A stretch of DNA of 64,000 bases, taken from positions 2,993,501 to 3,057,500 of the forward strand of contig JALDNG010000022.1 of the NCBI GenBank assembly GCA_024349245.1, in the 5' to 3' direction. The notes below the pieces were generated by a model. It made no database searches and had not been told where the DNA came from. It was given only the letters and a program-made list of their open reading frames with translations. Positions 49,273 through 58,911 of this stretch are shown one piece after another; positions within the stretch are counted from its first letter, which is position 1, and every line of letters starts with the position of its first letter. A program made the translations under genes and the position numbers. Source of the stretch: Neodontobutis hainanensis (taxonomy: Eukaryota > Chordata > Actinopteri > Gobiiformes > Odontobutidae).

Positions 49273-52200
49273 CGGACCCCGATAATAGACCCAGACATTA
49301 TGGTGAGCCTAAAATTCCACAGTACCAAATTGGGGAAGATATTGAGAATTACTTACTGCGATTTGAGCGGATAGCAAAAACCTGGCGGTGGCCAGAGAGC
49401 GAGTGGGCCTGTAGGCTTGTGCCCCTGCTAACGAGCAAAGCGCTAGAGGCCTACACAGCTATGGACGAGGAGAGAGCTCATTGTTATATGGACTTAAAGG
49501 CAGCCCTGTTGGCAAAATTTGATATTTCCCCTGAAACCTACCGCCAACAGTTCCGGTTTTCATCAGTTCCATCGGGCGAAAACCCTACAGAGACCTACCA
49601 CAGCCTCAAGGGTCTTTATCGGCGCTGGGTGAGGCCAGAGGAACACACCAAGGAAGAAATCGGCGAGGCCATCATCTTGGAGCAGCTCCTGCGAGTGTTC
49701 CCGGCGGAGGTGAGGACCTGGGTAAAGGAACATAAACCCGCGGATGGTCGCATGGCAGCCAAGCTTGCTCTCCAATACCTCAACGCTCGCAAAGGAGGAC
49801 CTGCTGTCCGGCCTGCCATCACCTCTTATCAAGTACCAGCCCAACGATGTCCATCACGACCCACCAGGCGAGAGGCAAGCTACGAACAACCAGGTGGCAC
49901 TACCAACACTGTCTCTAACCAACGAGGACCTGGTAAGGATCCGATTTGTTTTTATTGCCAGCAGCCAGGGCACAAGGCCTCAGTCTGTCCTGTCAGAAAA
50001 ACTAAAATGAGTGGTGCATGTTATCCGCCTCGATCAGAGTCGGGGGGTTATGATCGACATGAGGGGGGGGTGCAGCGATTTAGAACAATTTACATCAATG
50101 GACAAAAGGTTACAGCATTGTTGGACACTGGTAGTTTTGTTTCACTTGTTAAGCAAAGCATTGTGCCAGTAGGCAGTGTGGACTACAGTAAACCTGTGGA
50201 CATTTTGTGTGTACATGGGGATAAGCATCCCTACCCCACAGTTGAGGTCACTGTAAACATTGCGGAACAACCCTACCTATTGACAGTTGGAGTGGTAGAG
50301 AATCTACCAGTGGACGCTATTATTGGCTGGGACTTTCCAGTGCTCATAGACTTATTGCATGAAAATGAACCTGTGAAAGAAACAGATCCCAGGGGGAATG
50401 AAGAATCTGTGGGGACGGTTTCCTGCCCTGTCATTACACGAGCCCAGGTAAAGGCCGGCGTCCAACCTCTCCCGGACTTGGATGGTAGTCTGTGTGAGGG
50501 GGGCACCAAAGGGCCAAGAAAGTCGCGCCGTCAACGGCGATTTGAGAAACAGTTGTGGGCTGAGAAACCAGAAAAAGAGAACTTGTTGTTAACTAACATG
50601 TGGGAGGTGCCTGAAAATATTTCGGTGTTGCAATACAAAGATGAAACTTTAAAACCCTTGTTTGCTAAAGTGGGAACTGAAACCAGAAAGTGTGGGGGGA
50701 AAGAGAGGTTGGTTTTGGACAATGGAGTATTGTACAGTGTTGATGGTGAATGTAAACGTCTTGTGGTGCCGGTAAACTGTAGAACCCTTGTAATGCACCT
50801 AGCACACACACTCCCTTGGGCGGGACACCTTGGGCGGCATAAAACCTTTTTGCGCATTAGCTCACGGTTTTATTGGCCGTCAATGTATAGGGATGTCCAA
50901 CACTATTGCGCCACATGTCCCACATGCCAGACAACATACTCTCCACGTAAGTCTGAACGTGCTTTCTTGCATCCTCTCCCTGTAATTTCAACTCCCTTCC
51001 AGAGGATAGCCATGGACATCGTGGGGCCCCTGGTGAAAAGCAGCGGTGGTCACCAGTACATCTTGGTCATCTGTGACTACGCCACCCGGTTTCCAGAGGC
51101 TTTTCCACTAAGGACCATCACTGTGCCTGCTATCCTTCGAGCCCTGGTGCAGTTGTTCTCACGGGTAGGAATACCTGATGAGATCCTGACTGACCAAGGC
51201 ACCAACTTTACATCCAGACTGATGTACCTCTTCCAGAAACAACTTGGCATTACCTCCATCAAAACCACTCCATACCATCCACAAACTGATGGACTAGTGG
51301 AGCGGTTTAACCAGACACTGAAACGGATGTTACGGAAGTTTGTGGATGAGACAGGCAAGGACTGGGACCGTTGGCTGCCGTTTCTGCTATTCGCCTATCG
51401 AGAGGTCCCACAGGCATCAACAGGACTTTCCCCGTTTGAACTATTGTACGGCTGGGATGTTCAGGGGCCATTAGATCTACTCCGCAAAGAATGGGAGGGC
51501 CCTCCTGCAGTGCAAAAGGACAGAAGCATTGTCCGGTTTGTCTTGGAGATGAGAGAGAGACTGGCAAAATATTTGGAGGACGCTAAGGAGAACTTGCGGG
51601 AAGCTCAGAAGTCCCAAAAGACCTGGTACGACCGCCAAGCCCGGAGCCGTCAGCTGCAACCAGGCCAGAAAGTGTTGCTGCTCTTGCCGTCGTCCACCCA
51701 CAAACTTTTGGCCAAGTGGCAAGGTCCTTACACTGTTACCCGGAAAATGGGTCCAGTCACCTACGAGGTGTTGCACCCAGATAAGAAGAAGCCTAAACAG
51801 ACATATCATGTTAACTTGTTAAAGGAGTGGAGGGAACGCGCAATCCATCCACCGGCAGAAGTCCTGTTTATTCAAAAAGTTGAACCGGAGGAGGAAGAGG
51901 AGGAGCTGGAGATCGGACTGGAGAACCTGACCACTTTGGCTTCCCCATCCCTGGTCCATCTCACCCCAAAGCAAGCCACACAACTACTACAGACATTCAA
52001 GAATGTATCCTCGCTGTTCAGTGCAAGTCCTGGCAGGACTACAGTGGTGGAGCATGTCATCCGATTGAAGGATGGACGACCAAGCCGCCAGAGGCCTTAC
52101 CGAGTTCCACAGCAGCTGGTGGGGAAGCTCCAGGACGAAATCATGGAGATGTTGCGGCTCGGAGTCATTGAACCGTCCCACTCTGAGTGGTGTAGTCCGG

Positions 52201-53387
52201 TGGTCATAGTGTTGAAAAAAGATGGATCACTACGGATTTGCATCGACTTCAGAAAGCTGAACTCCATGTCCGAGTTTGACGCGTATCCGATGCCAAGGAT
52301 TGAGGATCTGTTGGAGAGAATTGGGGCGGCCAAATACATTACCACCTTGGACCTTTGCAAAGGATACTGGCAAGTACCCCTTGAAGAATCGTCCCGGCCA
52401 TATACAGCATTCCAGACTCCAGCTGGACTGTATCAGTTCACCGTGATGCCATTCGGACTACACGGAGCACCGGCCACGTTCCAGCGCCTGATGGACAGAG
52501 TACTCCAAGGCTGTGAGCATTGCAGTGGGGCTTACCTTGATGATGTGGTGATTTTCAGCGAAACCTGGGAGGACCACGTCCAACACCTCTCTCTGGTCCT
52601 GAAGATCATGCAGGCTGGTCTCACGCTGAACCCGTCGAAGTGTGAGTGGGGCCGGCAGGAGACGCGCTACCTCGGCTACCAGATGGGTCGTGGGGAGGTG
52701 AGGCCTCAAGTCGACAAAGTGGAAGCTGTCCTGAAGTCCCCGCAACCACGCACCAAGAAAGAGGTGCGATCCTTTCTTGGGTTGGCTGGATGGTACCGAC
52801 GGTTCGTGCCACACTTTGCCACCATTGCCGCACCCCTCACTGCACTCACAGCCAAAGACCAGCGAAACCCAGTCACATGGACCGAGAAGTGCGAGAAGGC
52901 TTTCACCACTCTCAAAGCACACCTGTGCTCGTCGCCGGTGTTGAAGAGTCCAGACTTCACAAAGCCATTCCTGGTGCAGGTTGATGCTTCCATGGTTGGC
53001 CTTGGAGCAGTCCTGGCCCAGGGAGAACCAGGTGAAGAGCATCCAATACTCTACCTGAGTCGCAAACTCCAGCCAAGAGAGACTAGGTATTCTGCCGTCG
53101 AAAAAGAGGGTCTTGCCATCAAATGGGCATTGAAGAGCTTGCGGTACTACCTGCTGGGACGCGAGTTTGTTCTTGAAACGGACCATCGTGCCCTGACTTG
53201 GATTAACACAATGAAGGATCACAACAGCCGCTTAACCAGATGGTACCTGGCCCTTCAGCCATTCAGATTCACCGTCCGACACCGGGCAGGCAAGATGAAT
53301 GTGGTGGCCGATTACCTATCCAGGATGCCCCACAGGGTCAACCTCCCAGAGGGGAGGGGTGATGTGACGGAGCGCGTCCACCTCTGA
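49254..53387 (+). CDS. Gag-pol polyprotein, Gmr1 type (integrase before reverse transcriptase)
   Basis: An uninterrupted frame of 1377 residues. In order it holds a gag part with a SCAN-like helical domain (about 89-182), a CCHC zinc knuckle (Cys232, Cys235, His240, Cys245) and an aspartic protease (Asp291 in DTG). Next come the integrase zinc domain (about 515-560) and the integrase core with Asp588, Asp647 and Glu683 (35 residues between the last two). A GPY/F-type module follows (about 822-860), then reverse transcriptase with YLDD at 1094-1097, and RNase H (first Asp near 1244) to the end. The usual Ty3/Gypsy order places integrase last. The SCAN domain of vertebrate zinc-finger proteins is thought to come from this kind of gag. 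The stop codon lies 22-24 bases inside the 3-prime LTR. A stop at 49224-49226 closes the frame upstream. The first ATG has a weak context; the one at 49266 is better. Confidence 0.93.
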   Translation: MSVNMVTDPDNRPRHYGEPKIPQYQIGEDIENYLLRFERIAKTWRWPESEWACRLVPLLTSKALEAYTAMDEERAHCYMDLKAALLAKFDISPETYRQQFRFSSVPSGENPTETYHSLKGLYRRWVRPEEHTKEEIGEAIILEQLLRVFPAEVRTWVKEHKPADGRMAAKLALQYLNARKGGPAVRPAITSYQVPAQRCPSRPTRREASYEQPGGTTNTVSNQRGPGKDPICFYCQQPGHKASVCPVRKTKMSGACYPPRSESGGYDRHEGGVQRFRTIYINGQKVTALLDTGSFVSLVKQSIVPVGSVDYSKPVDILCVHGDKHPYPTVEVTVNIAEQPYLLTVGVVENLPVDAIIGWDFPVLIDLLHENEPVKETDPRGNEESVGTVSCPVITRAQVKAGVQPLPDLDGSLCEGGTKGPRKSRRQRRFEKQLWAEKPEKENLLLTNMWEVPENISVLQYKDETLKPLFAKVGTETRKCGGKERLVLDNGVLYSVDGECKRLVVPVNCRTLVMHLAHTLPWAGHLGRHKTFLRISSRFYWPSMYRDVQHYCATCPTCQTTYSPRKSERAFLHPLPVISTPFQRIAMDIVGPLVKSSGGHQYILVICDYATRFPEAFPLRTITVPAILRALVQLFSRVGIPDEILTDQGTNFTSRLMYLFQKQLGITSIKTTPYHPQTDGLVERFNQTLKRMLRKFVDETGKDWDRWLPFLLFAYREVPQASTGLSPFELLYGWDVQGPLDLLRKEWEGPPAVQKDRSIVRFVLEMRERLAKYLEDAKENLREAQKSQKTWYDRQARSRQLQPGQKVLLLLPSSTHKLLAKWQGPYTVTRKMGPVTYEVLHPDKKKPKQTYHVNLLKEWRERAIHPPAEVLFIQKVEPEEEEEELEIGLENLTTLASPSLVHLTPKQATQLLQTFKNVSSLFSASPGRTTVVEHVIRLKDGRPSRQRPYRVPQQLVGKLQDEIMEMLRLGVIEPSHSEWCSPVVIVLKKDGSLRICIDFRKLNSMSEFDAYPMPRIEDLLERIGAAKYITTLDLCKGYWQVPLEESSRPYTAFQTPAGLYQFTVMPFGLHGAPATFQRLMDRVLQGCEHCSGAYLDDVVIFSETWEDHVQHLSLVLKIMQAGLTLNPSKCEWGRQETRYLGYQMGRGEVRPQVDKVEAVLKSPQPRTKKEVRSFLGLAGWYRRFVPHFATIAAPLTALTAKDQRNPVTWTEKCEKAFTTLKAHLCSSPVLKSPDFTKPFLVQVDASMVGLGAVLAQGEPGEEHPILYLSRKLQPRETRYSAVEKEGLAIKWALKSLRYYLLGREFVLETDHRALTWINTMKDHNSRLTRWYLALQPFRFTVRHRAGKMNVVADYLSRMPHRVNLPEGRGDVTERVHL
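53349..53362 (+). promoter_or_regulatory. Polypurine tract of the Gmr1-type element
   Basis: A purine-rich run (gaggggaggggtga) ends directly at the 3-prime LTR. It lies inside the coding frame. Its role in plus-strand priming is inferred from position. Confidence 0.7.
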
Positions 53388-54203
53388 TAGAATGCCAGTA
53401 CGACGGCACATACACATACACACGCTTTCATTCATTCGCGCAGTAACCCCACGCGAGCGCGCACACACACACACGGGTTTTTATTATAAAGTACCGTCGC
53501 AGTTAACGCCTTTTCTTTTCCCCCTCTGTGCTGTGGTAACGCGACCAAGGGTGCACACTTGGAAGTGTTTATTCATTGTTTCAATCATACACACAGACAT
53601 AAGAACACACAGAGACTCACGTACCTTTTTGCACTTCTTCCTGGGTGAGGAGCATGGTCAAACCGGGGCATAACTTCCGGGTGCCTTAAATGTATTGTGT
53701 TCGCGCTGTGGCGCGCATCACGTGACTAGCGGCAGTAATTATGTTTCTATGTACATTTTCTCTTTAGTTTTATTGTGTTTGTGGTATTTATTATGTGTTT
53801 AGAGTGGATACACTGTGTAGGTGTTTATGTCAAGAGACAATCAATGTCTTCTCTCTTTATTTTGTATTAACAAAATACTAAAGCCCAGTGGGAGGGGCAA
53901 AGGGGTATAAAAGAGGGCCTATTTCAGACTTTGGGAGAGTTGACAGCAAGTTACAGGGAAGGTAACATGGCTGCTGTGGGTCCTGCTGAGACCAGTTAAA
54001 GGTGCCCTAAGTTATGATTTCTGAGTTTGAATTTTTGGATATTATTACTTATTGTATATTTAATTTTTGAGATATTGGACTAAGCAAGGTAAATATGGAC
54101 ATTTGGGGATTTGTGCTTTTTCTGCACTTTGGAGTTGACCCAATAAACACCCTGGAAACTCATTTTCTGGCTACGCCTATATAATTGAAAGAACTCCGTA
54201 ACA
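53363..54203 (+). repeat. 3-prime LTR of the Gmr1-type element
   Basis: Same length as the 5-prime LTR (841 bases) and identical by line-by-line reading except G at 54198 for A at 48778. The corresponding TATAAAA is at 53906-53912. Confidence 0.95.
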
Positions 54204-54594
54204 GAGACCAAGCCGAGATGCTGGGCTGAGCGTTGGAGTGAGTTGTAGAGCTGCGCTGAAGCCTGGTGCCGAGCCGGTGACTGGAGACCAAGCCGAGGAA
54301 CTGGGCTGCTAGCTGGAGTCCAAACCTGAGACCTGGAGCGAGGGCTGGAGCGAGGGTTGGAGCGAGGGCTGGAGCGAGGGCTGGAGCGAGGGCTGGAGCG
54401 AGGGCTGGAACAAACGCTGGAAACATTCACACAAAGTCTGCTGAACGATCTGGCAGGGAAGCGGTGGAAAGGAGCGGTTTAAATACCTCACTGATGGTAA
54501 TAGATTGCAGGTGCTTGGGACAGGTGGCAGTGATGAGATGAAGGAAGGAGAAGGAAAGTGGAGCGGATTCCTGAGGGAGACGGAGTGGATCTGA
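54204..54594 (-). repeat. Sushi element 3-prime LTR, proximal part
   Basis: This part continues the LTR interrupted at 47942, beginning with the second gagac. It has six 12-base repeats plus a degenerate seventh (54340-54423), against 17 in the other LTR. It keeps an 11-base copy of the self-primer sequence at 54443-54453 and a TATTTAAA box at 54478-54485. Its outer two bases (expected CA on the plus strand) are altered. The purine tract lies at about 54595-54605 on the minus strand. Confidence 0.88.
54340..54423. repeat. 12-base minisatellite, short allele in the left LTR
   Basis: Units of gagggctggagc or gagggttggagc, six recognisable plus one degenerate. It is a counterpart of the longer array at 59314-59517. 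Confidence 0.9.
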
Positions 54595-54603
54595 ACCCCC
54601 CCC

Positions 54604-56575
54604 TCAAGGAACGGCACCGGACGTTCCAACTGACTGTCCGGGGTGTGAAGCATGGAAGTCCCTAATTAACTGTGGATCCAGAATGTGGCGGGCAGGAACC
54701 CAAGAACGTTCTTCTGGACCATACCCCTCCCAGTCCACCAGGTACTGAATGCCTCGACCACGGCGTCTAGATCTAAGGAGCCTTCGCACAGAATATGCTG
54801 GAGCACCTCCGACGAGCTGGGCGGGAGGCGGGGGCCTGGTGGCGGGAACCAGAGGACTCTCCTGAAGGGGCTTGATCCTGGAAACATGAAATGTTGGGTG
54901 AATTCGCATAGACCGGGGAAGCTTCAACCTTACCGCCACTGGGTTGATGATCTTCACTATAGTGAAGGGACCAATGAATCGTGGAGCCAATTTCCTCAAC
55001 TCCACTCTGAGAGGAATGTCTCTGGTGGATAGCCAGACCCGATCCCCCACCTTGTACTGGGGACCCTGCTTGCGATGGCGATTGGCTGCTGCCGAATACT
55101 GGGTGGAGGCTCGTAGGAGTGCCGCACGAGCCCTGTTCCATGTCCCTCTGCAACGGCGGATGAGGGCTTGGACGGATGGAACATTAGCTTCCCTTTCCTG
55201 GGCAGGGAATAGTGGTGGTTGGAACCCGTAGACGCACTGGAAAGGGGACATTCCAGTAGCCGAACTCGTCAAGGAGTTGTGAGCATACTCCACCCACAAC
55301 AGCTGAGAGGACCAGGAGGATGGAGTTTGTCCAGCCATGCACCTCAAGGCCGACTCCATCTCCTGGTTCAACCGTTCCGTCTGGCCATTGGACTGCGGGT
55401 GAAATCCAGAGGACAAGCTGACAGTAGCCCCTAAAAGAGAACAAAACTCCCTCCAAACTGTGGACGTAAACTGGGGTCCCCGGTCCGACACAATGTCCAT
55501 TGGTAGTCCATGGATCCGGAAGACATTCTGGAGAACAAGCTCTGCCGTTTCCCTTGCTGAAGGCAACTTAGGCAGAGCTATGAGGTGAGCCATCTTCGAA
55601 AAACGGTCAATGATGGAAAGGATCACCGTGTTGCCATTTGACTCTGGTAGACCTGTAACGAAATCCAGAGACATGTGAGACCAAGGTCTTCTGGGAACCG
55701 GAAGTGGCCGAAGAAGCCCAGATGGAGCATGATGAGATGGCTTCTGCTGGCTACAGACCGGACATGCCGTGACAAATGCCCGAACATCCTCTTCCTCCTT
55801 AGGCCACCAGAACCGCCGTTGGAGAAAAGAGAGTGTCCGCCGAATGCCGGGATGGCAAGCGAGTTGAGACGAGTGAACCCACTGAAGAACCTCTGACCGC
55901 AACCCCGCAAGAACAAATAGTCTCCCATCTGGACAGGAACTGGGAACCGTGATGGTGTTCAAGGCTGCTTTGACGCGCTCTTCAATGGGCCAGGTGACGG
56001 CTGCTACCAGCTGGGATGGAGATAAGATGGAGGTCACCTCAGAAGATGTCTCCTCCTTCTGGAATTGCCGAGAAAGTGCGTCAGGTTTCTGATTCCGGGA
56101 CCCTGGTCGGAATGACAAAACAAAATTAAATCGAGTAAAGAACAACGACCAACGGGCTTGACGCGATGTCAAGCGTTTGGCTGACCGGATATACTCCAAA
56201 TTCTTGTGGTCAGTCCACACAAGAAAAGGTTGTTCGGCTCCCTCCAGCCAGTGCCGCCACTCCTCCAAGGCTAGCTTAACCGCCAGCAACTCCCTATTAC
56301 CTACGTCGTAGTTTTGTTCAGCGGGAGACAGGCGACGAGAAAAATAGGCACACGGGTGTAATTTCTGGTCTGAAGGAGAACGTTGGGACAGAACTGCGCC
56401 TATTCCCATGTCGGAAGCATCCACCTCTATGACAAACTGACTCTCAGAGTTTGGGATGATAAGCACTGGAGCTGAAGAAAAACGAAGCTTCAAGTCACGG
56501 AATGCTGACTCGGCTTCACTGGACCAGAGGAACGGAACCTTAGATGAGGTAAGTGCTGTTAGAGGAGCCGCCAAG
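54604..56575 (-). pseudogene. Sushi pol, RNase H, integrase and chromodomain part
   Basis: From about 56575 downward the minus strand reads RNase H (VIEVDASDMGIGAVLSQ, TDHKNLEYI). The integrase zinc domain follows (Cys pair in ACPVCSQQK), then the integrase core (SLDFVTGL, VSDRGPQFTS, SNGQTERLNQE). A C-terminal chromodomain lies at about 54640-54800 (QYLVDWEGYGPEERSWVP). The segment itself is uninterrupted to the stop at 54604-54606. It is out of frame with the reverse transcriptase because of a break near 56572-56576. The same frame stays open upstream to 56925, but that part is not real coding sequence. Confidence 0.88.
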
Positions 56576-57655
56576 GATGAAACGTCTATAGAAGTTGGCA
56601 AATCCCAAAAAGCACTGCAGTTGCTTTCGACTGCACGGAGATGGCCAATCCAATACTGCCAACACCTTGGAAGGGTCCATCTGAATCTTTCCCTGGGCAA
56701 CAATGTAACCCAGGAAAGAGACACTGGGTACGTGAAATTCGCATTTCTCAGCCTTGACAAAAAGCGAATTCTCCAGCAGGCGTTGAAGAACTGACTGGAC
56801 ATGATGTACGTGTTCCTTGTGATTCTTGGAAAAGATGAGGATATCATCCAGGTAGACAAACACGAACCGGTCGAGCATGTCCCGTAACACATCATTAACC
56901 AGGTTCTGGAAAACGGCGGGAGCATTAGTCAGTCCAAAAGGCATCACCAGATATTCATAATGGCCTGACAAGGTGTTAAATGCTGTCTTCCATTCGTCCC
57001 CCTCTCGGATGCGAACCAGGTGGTATGCGTTGCGAAGATCCAATTTGGAAAACACTGTTGCCCCCTCCAGGAGTTCAAAAGCGGAGGTCAAAAGAGGAAG
57101 CGGATACCTGTTCTTTATGGTGATCTCGTTAAGTCCACGGTAATCAATGCAAGGTCGGAGAGTCTTGTCTTTCTTCCCCACAAAGAAAAACCCTGCCCCC
57201 GCTGGTGATGAAGACGGCCTGATTATTCCAGCTGCCAACGCATCTTTAATGTAAAGGTCCATGGCCTCTCTTTCAGGAGCGGATAAGGAATATAATCGGC
57301 CTCTAGGAGGTGAGGTGCCAGGAAGCAAGTCAATAGCACAGTCATATGGCCGATGCGGAGGTAAGGCTGTGGCTTTGGCCTTATTAAAGACCTCCTTATA
57401 ATCCTGGTACTCCCTGGGAACGTTGGCCGGCAGAGAGGATACAGGTGTACCAGGTAGCGGGTTGGGTACTCCCACTGACTGAAGACAAACAGAGTGACAA
57501 GAATGACTCCACTCCAGTATTGCCCCAGTGTCCCAATCAATGTGAGGATTATGGCGTCGCAACCAGGGATAACCCAAAATCAATGGAATCTCTGAAGAAT
57601 GAATTAGGAAAAATTCAAGGCTCTCCTGATGGTTCCCAGAGATCAGTAGGACCAC
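56576..57655 (-). pseudogene. Sushi pol, reverse transcriptase part
   Basis: The minus strand encodes a Ty3/Gypsy reverse transcriptase. It carries LRPCIDYRGLNEITIKNRYP, VFSKLDLRNAYHLVRI, MPFGLTNAPAVFQ and the catalytic YLDD near 56842-56856, and the thumb motif FLGFANFYRRF follows. A frame change near 57655-57680 separates it from the protease. A small deletion near 56572-56576 shifts the frame before RNase H. Both breaks look like damage. Confidence 0.88.
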
Positions 57656-57972
57656 GGGACACGGTGGGTCACGGTACCCAGCAGGTGTCCATCCAGAGCC
57701 CGTGCAGGAACCGGTTTGGGTAGGGGAACTCGTGACAACCCCAACTGAAGAGCCAAAGTCTCGTCCATAAAACTGCCGTCTGCCCCAGAGTCAATGAATG
57801 TAGTTAATGTTTGTGGCCCCCCAGGAAGCAGCAGCTGGACATGGACAAGTGGGCGATTGATGGAGGAGACTCCCTCTGTAAGACTCAACAGTACTCCTCC
57901 ATCTACTGCTGAGCCTGTCCTTTTAACGGGCAGACTAATGCCACATGTCCCGAACCCCCACAATACATACAA
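57643..57972 (-). pseudogene. Sushi pol, protease part
   Basis: The minus strand encodes an aspartic protease core (TFIDSGADGSFMD, near 57784-57800). It overlaps the end of gag by about 70 bases and lies in the -1 register, as expected for programmed frameshifting in this lineage. No canonical slippery heptamer was recognised. The frame ends prematurely near 57643, where the downstream reading continues in another register. Confidence 0.8.
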
Positions 57973-58895
57973 AGGTTACTCCTTCGCCTCCGTAGCTTCT
58001 CCTCAGGAGTGAGATGAGAGCGGCCAATTTGCATGGGTTCACTGGAATCTGTGGTGGCACTGGAATCTGTTGTAGATACAGAGAACTGTGGCTGGGCATC
58101 TAGAGGAAGGCAACGAGGACTCCGGGTAGCCCGCTCTCTCCGACGAGCTCGAACTGGTTGATCAACTCGGATTGACATACGGATTAAATCATCCAGGTCT
58201 ACCGGAAGCTCCCGAGTGGCGAGCTCATCTTTCATGTGCTCGGCCAACCCGAGAATGAAAGCCTGGTGTTGTGCAGGAGCGTTAAATCCACTCTGCCGAG
58301 CAAGCGTCCGAAACACAATGGAATAATCCGCCACTGAACGGGATCCCTGTTTTAGTTGAAAAAGACCCCTAGCCGCCACGCCCTCCCGATCCTCCGCGTC
58401 AAACACCTTACGGCGTTCAGTTGATAAGGACTGGAAACTAGAGCAGGCCGGGGTATCTCTCTCCCACTCTGCTGTTCCCCAGAGACGTGCGCGCCCCGTC
58501 AGGTGATTAATGACAAAGGCCACCTTGGCTCTCTCTGTGGCGAAGGTGTGGGGTTGCAGAGCAAACAGGATTGAACAGTTTACCAAAAAGGGATTACAAC
58601 CACCTGCCTCTCCGGAGTAACGTTCTGGAGTCCCGACCCGAGGCTCCTGGACCGGGATCGGTTGAACCACCGGGGAAACAGGATCTGAAGGTGGAACGGA
58701 GACCCGACTCTCTGTGGTCTTTGGAATCTTGGCTAGCTGAGAAGTCAGGAGATGGATCTGATTTGACATGGCCTGTTGAGACACAATCTGCTGGAACCCG
58801 GCGGAAATAGTGTTCATTTGGGCTGCATGATTTTGAAGAGTTTCTTCAATAATGGTGAATCGATCTATTACTTTCTCTGCTTTGGCTGAGTCCAT
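57903..58895 (-). CDS. Sushi-type gag protein
   Basis: An intact 330-residue frame. The N-terminal part is predicted coiled-coil (about residues 1-60). It is followed by a Pro-rich linker and the capsid-like core. The core contains VGTPERYSGEAGGCNPFLV, FATERAKVAFVINHLTGRA and ELATRELPVDLDDLI, phrases shared by the sushi-ichi, PEG10 and RTL group. An Arg-rich segment precedes a CCHC knuckle (Cys309, Cys312, His317, Cys322). The start codon lies only 16 bases from the LTR and immediately after the self-primer site. Gag proteins of this group form particles around the element RNA. Confidence 0.9.
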   Translation of the reverse strand: MDSAKAEKVIDRFTIIEETLQNHAAQMNTISAGFQQIVSQQAMSNQIHLLTSQLAKIPKTTESRVSVPPSDPVSPVVQPIPVQEPRVGTPERYSGEAGGCNPFLVNCSILFALQPHTFATERAKVAFVINHLTGRARLWGTAEWERDTPACSSFQSLSTERRKVFDAEDREGVAARGLFQLKQGSRSVADYSIVFRTLARQSGFNAPAQHQAFILGLAEHMKDELATRELPVDLDDLIRMSIRVDQPVRARRRERATRSPRCLPLDAQPQFSVSTTDSSATTDSSEPMQIGRSHLTPEEKLRRRRSNLCMYCGGSGHVALVCPLKGQAQQ

Positions 58896-58900
58896 CTTGG

Positions 58901-58911
58901 CCAGATCGTTC
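58901..58911 (-). promoter_or_regulatory. Self-primer binding site of the sushi element
   Basis: Directly after the LTR the minus strand reads gaacgatctgg. This is the exact reverse complement of 11 bases in the 3-prime LTR (54443-54453) and of 10 bases in the 5-prime LTR (59537-59546). The complementary LTR bases lie about 32 bases from TATTTAAA, where the RNA should begin. No tRNA-like TGG site is present. This is the arrangement known for self-priming Tf1/sushi elements. Confidence 0.8.

Larger units (their letters stand above)
47943..54203 (+). mobile_element. Gmr1-type Ty3/Gypsy retrotransposon, apparently intact
   Basis: A 6261-base element with two 841-base LTRs, flanked by the 5-base duplication gagac (47938-47942 and 54204-54208). 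It has a tRNA-type primer site, a short upstream frame, one long gag-pol frame and a polypurine tract. Integrase precedes reverse transcriptase, which is the Gmr1 arrangement rather than the usual Ty3/Gypsy order. The two LTRs differ at one base (48778 versus 54198), so insertion was recent. No in-frame stop interrupts the long frame. Confidence 0.92.

Noticed and set aside
52458..53222. 254-residue minus-strand frame under the Gmr1-type pol
   Set aside because: It is antisense to the reverse transcriptase and RNase H region, with no protein family resemblance.
57903..57972. Canonical slippery heptamer at the gag-protease junction of the sushi element
   Set aside because: The register change is right for a -1 shift, but no heptamer of the X XXY YYZ form was found in the overlap.
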